DNA of 20,344 nucleotides from Lingula anatina (GCF_001039355.2 NW_019775966.1:1-20344), one strand, 5' to 3'. Numbered from the stretch's first letter, positions 1-9,221 are shown. Numbers and translations: made by a program. The notes: a model not told the origin generated them from the sequence alone.

Positions 1-78
1 GTANAACAATTATATGAAACCTTGCTTCGTAGACTGGCACCTATTATTAAGTCACGTGGCTATGCCACTCAGTACTAA
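1..78 (+). CDS. C-terminal tail of a host gene (partial)
   Basis: Reading from base 1 gives an open frame of 25 codons ending at TAA (76-78), with C-terminal residues ...IIKSRGYATQY. The composition is protein-like (mixed charged and hydrophobic residues, no low complexity), and an AATAAA signal follows 79 bases later, so this fits the end of the last exon of a gene entering from the left edge. Base 4 is an N, so the second codon is unknown. The family is not recognisable from so few residues. A chance open frame of this length is possible; the downstream poly(A) signal is the main support. Confidence 0.4.
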   Translation, partial: VXQLYETLLRRLAPIIKSRGYATQY

Positions 79-156
79 TTTTGGACTTGAAACTGCATAT
101 TTTGGTAGAATGTATATTTTGTTCTCATTTTGTGATTTTTTGTGAAATTTGATGTT

Positions 157-162
157 AATAAA
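157..162 (+). promoter_or_regulatory. Poly(A) signal AATAAA of the left-edge gene
   Basis: A canonical AATAAA lies 79 bases after the stop codon of the left-edge coding tail, in AT-rich sequence. It is the natural 3' end signal for that gene if the tail is real. Confidence 0.4.
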
Positions 163-863
163 ATGATACCAGGAGCATATCATTCCACAGTCATGTATTT
201 CCCCCATAGTATTGGCTCAGTAGGGGTGACACTTCTTTTGTCCAGTGTGTGTACAGTTGTTCTTTGATTTACTATTATGGAATGTATTCATTTTCCTTAT
301 TATTCTCTGTTCAGATATTCCGTTCAATTATGAATGTGTATTTTTTTGTATTGTGTGATTTTATTTATGTAAGTTTTGAGGACAAAACTTATGAAGAACG
401 GGAATGTTATTATACTGATTTTATTTATGCGTGTGATTGTTAAAAAAAGAATGTAAAGTTAATACTTATAGAAAACAAAAACAAACAGTAAAGATGTTAT
501 TTATCAACCTGTATACCTTGCGGATGGAGAATTTAACATGAGTGAGTTCTCAGGTGTGTGAGTGATATACCTGTAGTTATAGATATAGCTTAGGATTTAA
601 GTATCAGGTAATCATCAAACCAGAGTATTGCTTTGATGAATCCTGCATTGGAAATAATTTGTTCAGTGATATCTATAATTATAGAAATAGATCAGTTTAC
701 TATACGCACCAAAGAAAGTTAGAAAGAGGCAACTCCTTGAGGTACAGAGAGTAAGCTGCTTGGAGTTATACATTTGGCACCTTTAAAAGGAAATTTTGAT
801 ATAGAATTTACGTAAGACACATCACGTGAAAATCGGGGTTTGGCTATCGTTTGGGCGTGGTAG
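163..863. other. Intergenic AT-rich host DNA
   Basis: No convincing gene. A 64-codon open frame at 249-443 is Phe/Tyr/Cys-rich, reads through AT-rich sequence and lacks any recognisable domain, so it is not called. No structured RNA or clear repeat unit was seen. Confidence 0.6.
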
Positions 864-872
864 TCAAAAGGG

Positions 873-880
873 TATAAAAA
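873..880 (+). promoter_or_regulatory. TATA-like box (possible promoter)
   Basis: TATAAAAA, in the context AAAGGGTATAAAAAGAGACC, is a good match to a metazoan TATA box. It is followed about 30 bases downstream by the start of a CTTA-rich repeat and no clear coding exon. It could be the promoter of a decayed element or of an exon not recognised here. Weak support alone. Confidence 0.3.
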
Positions 881-902
881 GAGACCACTGGCTCTCTTTT
901 AA

Positions 903-994
903 CACTTACTTTACTCATTCGCTTTACTTACTTGCTTACTCACCTTTACTTACTTGCTTACTTACTCGCTGACTGGCTTACTTACTTATTCGCT
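903..994. repeat. Degenerate CTTA/GCTTACT simple repeat
   Basis: The stretch is built from CTTACTTACTTGCTTACT-like units (imperfect 4-bp and 8-bp periodicity with interspersed GCT and GACT), which is a degenerate microsatellite. Confidence 0.75.
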
Positions 995-1187
995 ACAGTT
1001 CTCCGTGGGACTAACGTATCGTCGGCTACGGTGATCTGCAAGTTACTTACTGTCGCATACATGTAGTTACCTTCTCGGCAGTTGCCACTAGCTGGGAGTA
1101 TACTTCTCACAAGTTTTACTCACGAAATAAAATTGTCTATATCTATATGTTAAATTTTTCTGCAGGTAAAATTGCAGGCTGTGATTG

Positions 1188-1316
1188 TCAGTGAAGTTGA
1201 GTTATTTACCTGGTTGACTTCCTTTAAAGGCTTTTGTAATTAGCCGCTGCACACCTGGTCAAGAGATAAAATCGGCCTTAACTGCCGATCGTTATCTGTG
1301 ATCGGGAATCTTACAG
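1188..1316 (+). repeat. Interspersed repeat, copy A (inverted partner at 18439-18572)
   Basis: This segment matches the reverse complement of 18439-18572 with scattered substitutions and small indels. The strongest blocks are GAGTTATTTACCTGG, TTTGTAATTAGCCG and the segment ending in AACTGCCGATCGTTATCTG. It lies outside the LTR element, so the pair is host repeat material (a SINE-like or MITE-like family is possible) and not part of the BEL or Polinton insertions. Class not identified. Confidence 0.7.
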
Positions 1317-1580
1317 TGGTAGATTGCAAAGACCCATTTGCTTACCTGGATGAGCATGATATTCACATCCCTTTGAAAAGAAAACCATATGGAAGCAACT
1401 GATATTATCAAGGAAGGTTAATTTCGATTGTACTATAACTGTTGATGTTGCACATATTGCTGACACATATGACGGGGTAGATTTTGCAGGTATTGAACCG
1501 GTACTGTTTAACTCTCAGGCACGAACAAAAGTGAAATGGTGGAAGCTTGCTGTTAACCAGGTGACACTACCAACACATTA
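1316..1580 (+). pseudogene. Coding-like fragment with a frameshift, unknown family
   Basis: Two overlapping open stretches in different frames look protein-like. The first, from about 1316, runs through ...AYLDEHDIHIPLKRKPYG and stops at about 1400. The second, about 1350-1580, contains ...DTYDGVDFAGIEPV and later VKWWKLAVNQ. The segment is preceded by TTACAG (acceptor-like, ending at 1316) and contains CAG|GTGACA (donor-like, 1558-1565), so it could be one exon with a single frameshift or a decayed transposon gene. I do not recognise the family. It may instead be noncoding. Confidence 0.25.
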
Positions 1581-1763
1581 ATAAAATCAAATGGGATTTG
1601 TTAAATTTCAAAGATCAACGGAAAAGTAAACGACTGTTGCAGGCTATAGCTAGGTCGTGCAAACGTGACTAAAGAAGGGATTGTTGATCGAAACAAGATT
1701 TGGTCATAGCTATATATGCACCACGAGATTTGTGTATGTGTGTATAGTTTATTTTATGATAGA

Positions 1764-2382
1764 TGTTGAACAACTCAGGATTCATATCTCAGTAGCCTTT
1801 ATTTCACATCATCATACATTAGACAAATGGTGAAACTAAAATATAATGAAATAAATGCAATGAATAAAAAATAAATGATAATACTAACATGATAATAGAG
1901 TACAATTTATGGTGAATATGAGCAAAGTAAACACATAATTTATGATACTATAATGAACAAATAACTAAATAATTAAATAACAATAACTTACTCAAATTGC
2001 AGCTACATAACTTGGATATAACCCTGTTGTTCAAATAAAAATAAATAAATAAAATGTATACATATACGACGGGCTAGCCCCCATGCGTATCTGTGACAAA
2101 ATCCTACGATGGGCCAACCCCCATGCGCATCGGCTGCTAAATCACGAGTGGACTACACCCTAGTATGGTCTGCTCACTACCCTCAAAAATAATTGACCCG
2201 TAACATTGGGTCACTGGAAATAATCTCAAAACTTATACACTACTGTTCTCTAAATGAAGCAAACAATGAAAAATACTGATAAATATCCTAATTGCAACAA
2301 CAAATAATAATAACAATAATAACAATTATTTAAATACGCTTATTTTACTTTTTAATTTATTTTGCCGCATAGGTCGGCAACA
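1764..2382 (-). repeat. 3' LTR of the BEL/Pao element
   Basis: It is identical in length (619 bp) to 16954-17572, with four substitutions noted (A/G, C/A, C/T and A/T differences within 1900-2040 and the matching right copy). On the minus strand it begins TGTTG and ends CAACA, as LTR termini should. Inside is an imperfect 40-bp-period direct repeat at 2065 and 2105 (TACGAYGGGC..CCCCATGCG..), probably a duplicated regulatory or structural motif within the LTR. Confidence 0.95.
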
Positions 2383-2392
2383 CTCGCCTAGC
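2383..2392 (-). promoter_or_regulatory. Possible polypurine tract next to the 3' LTR
   Basis: On the coding (minus) strand the bases directly before the 3' LTR read TAGGCGAG, a short purine-rich stretch where plus-strand priming is expected. Beyond it lies a T-rich run on that strand. It is short and interrupted by C, so this is a positional guess. Confidence 0.3.
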
Positions 2393-2457
2393 AAAAAAAA
2401 AGAAAAAAAATTGACAATTATAAGTCTCCTTCTAATTTGACCAACTTATTAACTGGC

Positions 2458-3524
2458 CTAACGTATTAACCATTGCGTGTGCGCACGGTGGTTTTTGGTT
2501 GATTCCACGATAGCTAAGGGCCAATAACCACGCGGCAAGTCTTGATCGACCATAAGAACTAGATCGCCCGGTTTTAAATTCTCTCTAATTTTATGCCACT
2601 TTGAACGGCTCTGGAGCAATACAAGATACTCACTGGACCATCTTTTCCAAAACTGAGTTGTAATGACTTGGATATGCTTCCATAACTTTCTGTACGTATC
2701 AGCCGTGTCAAACTTTCCCCAAGGAAGTGACGGTACACCTCTCAATGCGAGTAAGTGATTGGGTGTGAGAGCATCTAAATCCTGAACACTTTCACTGACT
2801 TTGGTTATGGGACGTCTATTCACAATACACTCAACTTCACATAGAAGAGTTTGTAAAGACCAGTTCAGAAGAGTTTGATCTTGACGACCCTAAACTCATC
2901 AGAATTTTTCTGATAGTTCTCACCATTCTTTCCCACACACCACCGAAATGGGAAGCATAAGGAGGGTTAAAAACCCACTCTATTCCCTTGCGTCTGGCAT
3001 GATACACAATTTTGTTTTTGTCAATCTGACTCAAACAACGTGAGATTTCAGCTGCAGCACCCACTAAATTTGTACCATTGTCACTAAATACTTTACTTGG
3101 ACAACCTCGTCTAGAAACAAAACGAATAAATCCGTTGAGAAATGAGTCCGTCTCTAGACTTTCTAAAACTTCAAGGTGAATTGCCCGAGTCTTAAAACAA
3201 GTAAAAACACAACCATAGCGTTTTACTTGAGATCAACCAACCTTGACCATAAGGGGACCAAAGAGATCAATTCCCACTATGTTAAAAGGGGGACCTCCTG
3301 CTTGACAACGTTCTGGTGGCAAATCAGCCATTCTTTGAACAATTGTAGGCGCATATAATCGCTTGCAAACTACACACATCCGTGCAACATGCTTTATCAA
3401 ATTCCTCGCACCCACTATCCAATATTTCTTCCGAACTCGACTCAATGTCCACTCACATCCCAAATGCACATCATTGTGACAATCTTGTATAATCAAACGG
3501 GATACAGGGTGATTCTTTGGTAAG
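2458..3524 (-). pseudogene. BEL/Pao pol, integrase and C-terminal part (broken)
   Basis: This is the 3' half of the retroelement pol gene. Order on the minus strand: Zn-binding HHCC domain (H..H then C-V-V-C in MCVVCKRL), catalytic core with the first Asp in GIDLFGP, second Asp in SDNGTN near 3095, Glu in HFGGVWERM near 2950, then a DUF5641-like tail with TPNHLL, FWKRWSSEYL and GDLVL motifs, ending at 2458. A TGA interrupts the frame at 3233-3235 just after the first Asp, and a one-base frameshift lies around 2880-2895, so no full integrase can be made. The right end is the Polinton insertion site. The frame resumes in the segment right of 13594. Confidence 0.88.
3519..3524. repeat. Polinton target site duplication, left copy (GGTAAG)
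   Basis: GGTAAG directly precedes the AGTAGT terminus and is repeated exactly at 13589-13594. Six-base duplications are the hallmark of Polinton integration. Removing the element and one copy restores the reading frame of the BEL integrase across the junction. Confidence 0.95.
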
Positions 3525-3577
3525 AGTAGTATATGTGGACGACAGGAGTAGTATTTGAGGACCTCCTCGTGAGGTCC
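3525..3577 (+). promoter_or_regulatory. Polinton left terminus: AGTAGT origin-like end, spaced repeat and hairpin
   Basis: The extreme end is the 3-bp direct repeat AGTAGT. AGTAGTAT recurs at 3525-3532 and 3547-3554 (22-bp offset). A perfect hairpin follows: GGACCTC (3559-3565), loop CTCGT, GAGGTCC (3571-3577). Short terminal repeats of this kind allow jumping-back in protein-primed initiation (adenovirus, phi29), so this is a plausible replication origin. The mirror copy is at 13536-13588. Confidence 0.6.
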
Positions 3578-3790
3578 CGTTATGTAAATGTGACGTAACA
3601 TAACGTAATCAATGTAATTATGTAATATAACATAATACACGTAATTAATGTTATTATGTAATATTATGTAATATTACATGTTGTTACGTAATAACATGGT
3701 TACGTAATATTACATAATCAACTCTTAACATTTGAAGGGTGACCTGTTACTCAAGTGTGACGTAACAACTCATAAGACGTAATTTTTTAT
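3578..3790 (+). repeat. TIR subterminal array of A(C/T)GTAA motifs
   Basis: About eleven A(C/T)GTAA hexamers occur in 213 AT-rich bases, several inside palindromic TTACGTAA or TTACATAA contexts and several as TGACGTAAC. The core resembles bZIP (PAR/CRE-like) binding sites, but may just be a locally amplified palindromic repeat. The array is mirrored at 13323-13535 with at least one substitution. Confidence 0.6.
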
Positions 3791-4014
3791 CAAGACCCTT
3801 TAATAATTTGCGATTTAACCTAGGACGCGTCTTATCTTGACATAATAATTATATTGTTTTCAAATTAATTAGAATGGCCTTTACACGCAACGGGATTGTT
3901 TTACGAATGAATTATCATGGTAATCAGACATTGTTTTAAAATCAATCCAATGCAACAACAAAACAGTCTTTTTTAATAGATTTGTTTTTATTAAGTGAAT
4001 ATAATACACACTCC
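3791..4014 (-). promoter_or_regulatory. TIR inner part with polymerase poly(A) signal
   Basis: This is noncoding TIR between the hexamer array and the polymerase stop. On the minus strand AATAAA lies at 3987-3992, about 22 bases beyond the polymerase stop codon (4015-4017), a compact viral-style 3' end. Confidence 0.6.
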
Positions 4015-7000
4015 CTAAATTTCTAAAGGTGCAGTGGAGACGCCATCATCCAATACTACTCTCTTACAATAAAAGTAAGAAAAGGCATCCCATCTTTGTA
4101 CATAGGAATGCATGGTGTTGTTAAACAACCTAATACCTCTATTTAAACCACTACCACTTTTTCTATTCAATAGCACGTCTAAATATTTGTGCTTGTCTAT
4201 GTCGTTGTTGTTTCTATTTACACCCTTGCAACTGTATTTTGGTTTTGTGTCACTTCCAAAACAGTAATACGTTTTACTGCAAAGACTAACGATACCGTCA
4301 CCGATCCACTCAGCCTTGAACAATCCGGGCTTTCTTTTGTCGAAGGCCTCGTGTTCAGGGGGTATCGGTTCGCGGAAACCACAGATGTTTTTCTGTTTCA
4401 TACTTGTCCCGCATTTCGGGTTTTATCACGGCTTCTTATCTGTCAGCTGAAATTGCAATATATGCTGAATCCGTGTCCATTTCACAATATTGGAAATCGG
4501 ACGGATCCACGAATTTCATCATAAAGTCGTAATAAAACTCTAACATCCGTAGTTTGGCGTACTGATACACCATCACACCGATATGCAGAGGCAGGTCAAA
4601 TTTGATAACTTTTTTATTTAACTCAATTTCGTAGATATCTTGTGTTATTTGATCTAAACGCCTAAAGCGAGGACTGCATACTTTTAACGAGGCCTTTGCT
4701 TCTCCACCGTATTCGGTGTCGCGGTGTTTTTCTTTGTTTGTCACTGTCTTACCGTAGCCCGAGTTACCAATGAGTTTCATGGTGTCGGCAACGATAGTCT
4801 TTGATTTGTCCCTGTCTCCCTCCCTTCGAGCTTCACTGACCGCGTTACCAAAATATTCAAAGCAGGCGTTGGGTGTGTACTCGACTACCTGATAGATCTG
4901 CGAAACACGAAGACCATGTGCAAAATACCATTTCAAAAGAGGGGTGGCTAACACGATTTTTTCTCCGAAGAACCTGCCTATCAACGACTTTCTAGGAGTG
5001 TGCATGATATTATTTTCCTCGGCAAAATTTTTCATGTACGACCCAATGTCGTCGCGGGTAATCGTGGTGTTTTTGAAGATAGGTGGCATTTCAGCAAAAA
5101 CGGATCGGAGTTCTGAGGGGACCTCTATGTCACATTCCACAAATCCAAACAATTTATCATTGCTAATGGCTTGTACAATTTCATCAAATGGCAGTTTATA
5201 TTTGCTTTCAGTGGGAAGCGTGTACCGGTTTGTAAAGGCACGCACTTCATCGTTCTCACGTTGAAGTTTTTTCCACTCACACTCCCACATTTCTACCAAA
5301 TTATACCCTTGCTCTCGAATGTATTTGCTATTTTCGTCTGTTTCGATTCGCAATGAGGACATAGAGACTCTTTTGGTGTCATTAATAACTTAATTTATAG
5401 GTGCCATCTTTGTTTTGATTAAGATGACAACGGTGGCCATGAAAATAACACCCGTGATACTGATACACCGTCTTCGTTTCTCGGCAAAATCCATCGACAG
5501 GTAGTCGAGGCTTATAACCTATTCGCTTTTCGACGCCGTTGAACTGATGCCGGATGGTTACACCGTCGGAATGAGTGACCCAGTCCAACCACATCGTGGC
5601 CTCACGGCCCCGTGGGTGAGAATACTCGCGTTTGAACTCAGATTCCTCACGTCGACGTATGAATGTACCGGTTGGCATGGGTTGCATCAAGCACCACAAG
5701 TAGAGAGCATTGGCATCGTAACCAATGATTTTTTTGCATACCTTCGGTGCTTGTCCGCTCGCTTTCATGGTTGCCTTTCGAAGAAAGGTCTTATCCCTTT
5801 CATGGTGGCGATGGAATATGATGCTGGGCCCACCAACAATGGCGTTTTTCAAGAGGTAATGGAGATCACTATTTTTAGCATCAAAGAGAGTGAAGTACGC
5901 GTCTCCGACATTTTTAAAGAGATATTTCAGCGTCAAGCCTGGTACGCTGATACCGTCTTTAAACATGTCGATATCTCTTTCTTCATAAAAAGCAAACATT
6001 TTTTTCACCGCCTCCAACATCGGTTCAACGTCTTTGTTGTTGTACCAAACAAGGAAATCGCGCATGGTCTTCATGTCGTTTTCACACCAAACGCGTTGAC
6101 ACAAGGCGTAATCTGCCTCGCTGATTCCGACTTGTTTTAAGTTGGAGTAAAATGCTTCTCGGGGAGGGAGATGGGGGCATTCGAGTTTATCCAAGGAGTC
6201 CATCCACTCGTACGGAAAGAACCCCTTGGACTCTGTGCACTCAAACGCCCTAAAAAATTGACTATAACTACAACCTGGAGCTAGGTAATTGCAAATATCT
6301 AAAATTTTAAGGCTATCCGACTTCAACACCATAAAGTTGTTGTTTCGTTTTACTACAAAACGTATCTCTTCTGCGTTTAACAACAGAGGAAAAAACAACT
6401 TTTTCATGGCGTTTAAATCGTAGTGCCCGCTGTTAAACCCTAATACAGGCAATTCTTTTAAATACTTGCGAAACTTTTTGCTTAGTTTTGTTAAATAATG
6501 TCTTGTTAATGCGGTGTCTTCGTCACCGTCATCGTCTGTATTCTCAGTCTCACTTTTCTCACTTTCCAAATCTTTGGCAATTATTTGGTCTAATTTTTCA
6601 AAAACCCACGCAAACTTATTGCAGAGAATCTGATCTGCAGCATGGCTCATGTTTTGTAAGACAGCGATGAACTGTTGCACAGCTAGTGCCGGCTGACCGT
6701 TGGATATAATGCAGGTCGCTTTGTCGTACCCAGGCACGTTACTACACACGCTTACACTTAGAAACTGGTGTTCGTTTGCCAAGCGAAGCCTTTGGCCGTG
6801 TTCGGGGTGTTCGTGTTTTGACAAGAGGCACTCGATGTCGAATGTGGCTCGATATCGGTAGTATCGGTCTTCCTCGGGGACAACAATGCCTTCGTCTTCG
6901 AGTTGTTCGAAGATTGTTTGCTGTGGCGCGTACGCTTTCCCAGGGAAACGGTACTCTACGGCGCCGTTACAGGTCCATTCGTGGACATGTAGATGACCTT

Positions 7001-8360
7001 TGTGTTTAAACATTTTGTCACACTTTGACCAGCAGAAAGAATTGGCGTATTTACTCATGTCGCTAATGTAAGGAAAATGATGCTCGTATAGGTTTACTGC
7101 CATCGTCTCTTTGTGTCTTGTCATGGACCGACGAACAAGTTGAGCAACGGTTTTACCATCTTCGCATTCCTCTAACTCGTAGACTGTGATGTTCACTTTA
7201 AAGATGTCTTCTAGTCTATTGAGATGGTGAAGAGGAACACCTTTAAATGTTTTACTTTTGCACCCCGTCTCTGTCACGTACGTTTCAAACAACCGTTTGG
7301 TGGCCTTTTCAAGTCCGTGAACAGGCCAGCCCCTTTGCAAGGCGAGACATCTAAAGATACACAAATTATCGTTGTATGACCCGTTTTTGTCTCCTTGCAG
7401 CGCGATCACACCTCGGTTGTTCAAAACGTGACGTGGTAAAGGTATACCGGCTCCGATCGGGTGACCTTTAAGTTTTGTCACGTAAAGTGTGGCGTTGGTG
7501 ACCATATCCACCACCCATTTCGAGTTAGGTCGCTCTTGCCGTGCGCACTCGAGAACGTCTGATAACGACATGTTTTCAAAGAACCCGTCAAGATCGTCTT
7601 TGTTTTGGATCACGAACGGTTCTTCAAAAAAACAGTGATTGTTGCTGCTGGGATGGTAGTACCGCAACACCCCCGTCTCGCTGTTTCTCAGAAAGAACCC
7701 ATACGAAATGTTAATTTTAAAGGCGGTGCGTTGGTCATTTAAAATCCGAACCAGCTCCTCGCGAAGCGCGTCTGGTTGAACGGTAGTCAAACGGAAGTTG
7801 TACCAGTCTTGAAGCTTATTGCCACGGGAGGATCTCGTTCGAATGCTGTTCCAGTGGTTTGCATACGCGACGCTTAAGGAGGGATCGTCGTCCGCTGGCA
7901 AGAGATCTTTGGGCATGGTGACAGAGTCGGATGGAAAATTGGCTGCCTCACCAAACCCCGTTTGGTATCTGTGTTTTTTAACAGCACCACTCGTTGAAAT
8001 GTCGGCTTTTCTTTTCGTCGAGGGCCCCGGGCAGGGATGAGCCACCTCTTGGTGAGCGTGAAGATCTCGGGTTGTGGTGAATTCTTCTGTGCACTCGGAG
8101 CAGCTTATGTTTGGAACACGGTGGCTGGAGGAATGCATTTTGGCGTTGTCTACACGTGACTTTTCATGCGTAGGGCATTCAAGCTCGAGTTTCCTCTTGT
8201 TGTGCGTCAGTCGATGTCTGCTGAGGTGATCGGTTCGATAGAACGACGCCTGGCAGATGTCGCAGCTCAAGTGTTTCCTGCCGTGAACCACACCTTTGTG
8301 GCAAGAGAGAGACCTTTTCGAACGAAACGTCTCTCCACAGTGTTCGCATGTGTATGCCAT
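4015..8360 (-). pseudogene. polB: Protein-primed family B DNA polymerase, left copy (full extent, broken)
   Basis: Replicative DNA polymerase of the Polinton. The first 992 residues (8360-5382) carry C2H2 fingers at about 5-26, 33-53 and 87-108, an OTU-like block (Cys334, His428), a C2HC finger at 443-464, the exonuclease motifs D508/E510, N643..D648 and Y773..D777, and polymerase motif A at D882 (YDANALY). The next frame (5362-4436) carries motif B K..NSGYG and motif C DTDS; the last (4401-4015) carries the SKTYYC KxY motif and a canonical C-terminus. Lesions: a frameshift at about 5363-5400 shared with the right copy, a private TAA at 4436-4438 after motif C, and one extra base in the homopolymer at 4358-4362. 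The start at 8360 sits just before the first finger. Probably no active enzyme is made. Confidence 0.93.
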
Positions 8361-8654
8361 GGCTGCGGTATGTCTGAAATCAGGAAATACCAGAATATAG
8401 AGATTAGACTTGTGTCTGATTAGTTCATTACAAAACGTTGATTCATTTTGATTGGTTTAGATATTTACTGTCTTGTGGATGGCTGAATAAAAATCCATTT
8501 CGTTAATAATCAGAATCAAAACAGATCTAGCATTTGAAGACAACAAACCCACCGTTTGCAAAAGGGAAGGATTATATCAAGTAACTCCCGTTTCTGATTG
8601 GTTACTGAGCAGAGTATTAAAGCAAACGTTTTGGTTTCATCAGACAATTAAAGA
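8361..8654. promoter_or_regulatory. Divergent promoter region between polB and the BIR gene
   Basis: This 294-bp AT-rich spacer separates the polymerase (minus) from the BIR gene (plus). It holds TTTTGATTGGTTTA at 8447-8460, which on the minus strand is a CCAAT box about 90 bases upstream of the polymerase start. TTTCTGATTGGTTA lies at 8591-8604, with a TATTAAA at 8615-8621, serving the BIR gene. Confidence 0.55.
8591..8604 (+). promoter_or_regulatory. Repeated promoter box TTTCTGATTGGTTA, copy 1
   Basis: This 14-base sequence containing an inverted CCAAT (ATTGG) lies 51 bases before the BIR start codon, followed by a TATA-like TATTAAA. The identical 14-mer recurs at 9128-9141 before the next gene, which points to a shared viral promoter element. 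Confidence 0.6.
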
Positions 8655-9134
8655 ATGGATGACAGTGAAATATTCCCCGATTGTGCTCCCGAAGACAAGT
8701 CCTTGCATTTTCGTGTGCCTTTTTGCAAGGAAGACGATCGGATACTCAGTTTTCTCAACTGGCCCGGTAAACTTCTGATCAACCCCATACCTCTAGCCAT
8801 CAGTGGGTTTTACAGGGAGCAAGAGGCGTCAAATACAGACGACGTGGTCATTTGCTTTAACTGTCGGGTCAGTCTTAGAAACTGGGACCCGTTGAGAGAT
8901 GCGGCTGATGTTGAACACGAGCGCCACAGTCCACAATGTACCATGAAAAACGTCAACAAGAGACTCAAGAACCCACTAAATGTACCACTGACCCCCGAAA
9001 AACGACACGAATTAGTGCAGCTGTTTGTCCCGATCAAAAAAAACTACACACTCAGTACAGTGAAAACACTGTTGAACATAGGCTTTGACGAACTGGACCA
9101 GACTTCGCGCCCTAAGCCGTATTCCCTTTTCTGA
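8655..9134 (+). CDS. Single-BIR inhibitor-of-apoptosis-like protein (159 aa)
   Basis: Residues about 28-96 form a BIR domain: R29..F..WP at the start, the GFY motif near 51-53, then zinc ligands C67-x2-C70, H88 and C95, with the conserved Trp at 77 between them. The C70-H88 spacing is one residue longer than the commonest BIR spacing. There is no RING finger; the C-terminal LLNIGFDEL (about 139-147) is weakly reminiscent of the MGF core of UBA domains. BIR proteins bind caspases or their activators and block cell death; insect and invertebrate DNA viruses often carry one. The frame is intact, unlike the polymerase. Neighbours are the divergent polymerase and a small ORF read in the same direction. 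Anti-apoptotic activity is inferred, not shown. Confidence 0.88.
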   Translation: MDDSEIFPDCAPEDKSLHFRVPFCKEDDRILSFLNWPGKLLINPIPLAISGFYREQEASNTDDVVICFNCRVSLRNWDPLRDAADVEHERHSPQCTMKNVNKRLKNPLNVPLTPEKRHELVQLFVPIKKNYTLSTVKTLLNIGFDELDQTSRPKPYSLF

Positions 9135-9141
9135 TTGGTTA
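9128..9141 (+). promoter_or_regulatory. Repeated promoter box TTTCTGATTGGTTA, copy 2
   Basis: This is the exact repeat of 8591-8604. It overlaps the last codons and stop of the BIR gene and lies 80 bases upstream of the small ORF at 9222. It suggests independent transcription of the small ORF and the integrase. Confidence 0.6.
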
Positions 9142-9221
9142 AAAAAAGTTATTATGCATTTAAGAAAGGTGTTATTTAATAAGAGTGTCTATTTAACATT
9201 TTGCGTTCTTAGAGAACTGTT

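Larger units (their letters stand above)
3525..7471 (+). repeat. Left arm of 3.9-kb inverted repeat (TIR plus polymerase)
   Basis: The arm runs from the element terminus to position 7471, where identity to the reverse complement of 9669-13588 stops at TTAAAGGTCACC. Arm lengths are 3,947 and 3,920 bp. The 27-bp difference equals a 25-bp segment present only here (4107-4131) plus two extra bases in a homopolymer at 4358-4362. The outer ~490 bp is the noncoding TIR; the rest is polymerase codons from about residue 298 onward. Confidence 0.95.

Noticed and set aside
249-443. 64-codon open frame
   Set aside because: Low-complexity Phe/Tyr-rich translation of AT-rich DNA without domain or neighbour support.
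898-994. CRISPR-like or satellite array
   Set aside because: Units are 4-8 bp and degenerate without spacers; a microsatellite in animal DNA.
2400-2440. A-rich run as a non-LTR retrotransposon tail
   Set aside because: It lies inside the BEL element between pol and the 3' LTR; explained as part of that element.
4015-4401. Separate gene of 128 codons
   Set aside because: It is the C-terminal end of the left polymerase (KxY motif SKTYYC), separated only by a stop and a frameshift; treated as part of one pseudogene.
5547-6140. 197-codon open frame on the plus strand (and its mirror 11000-11593 minus)
   Set aside because: Exactly antisense to conserved polymerase exonuclease/palm codons in both arms; no domain. 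A shadow of polB.
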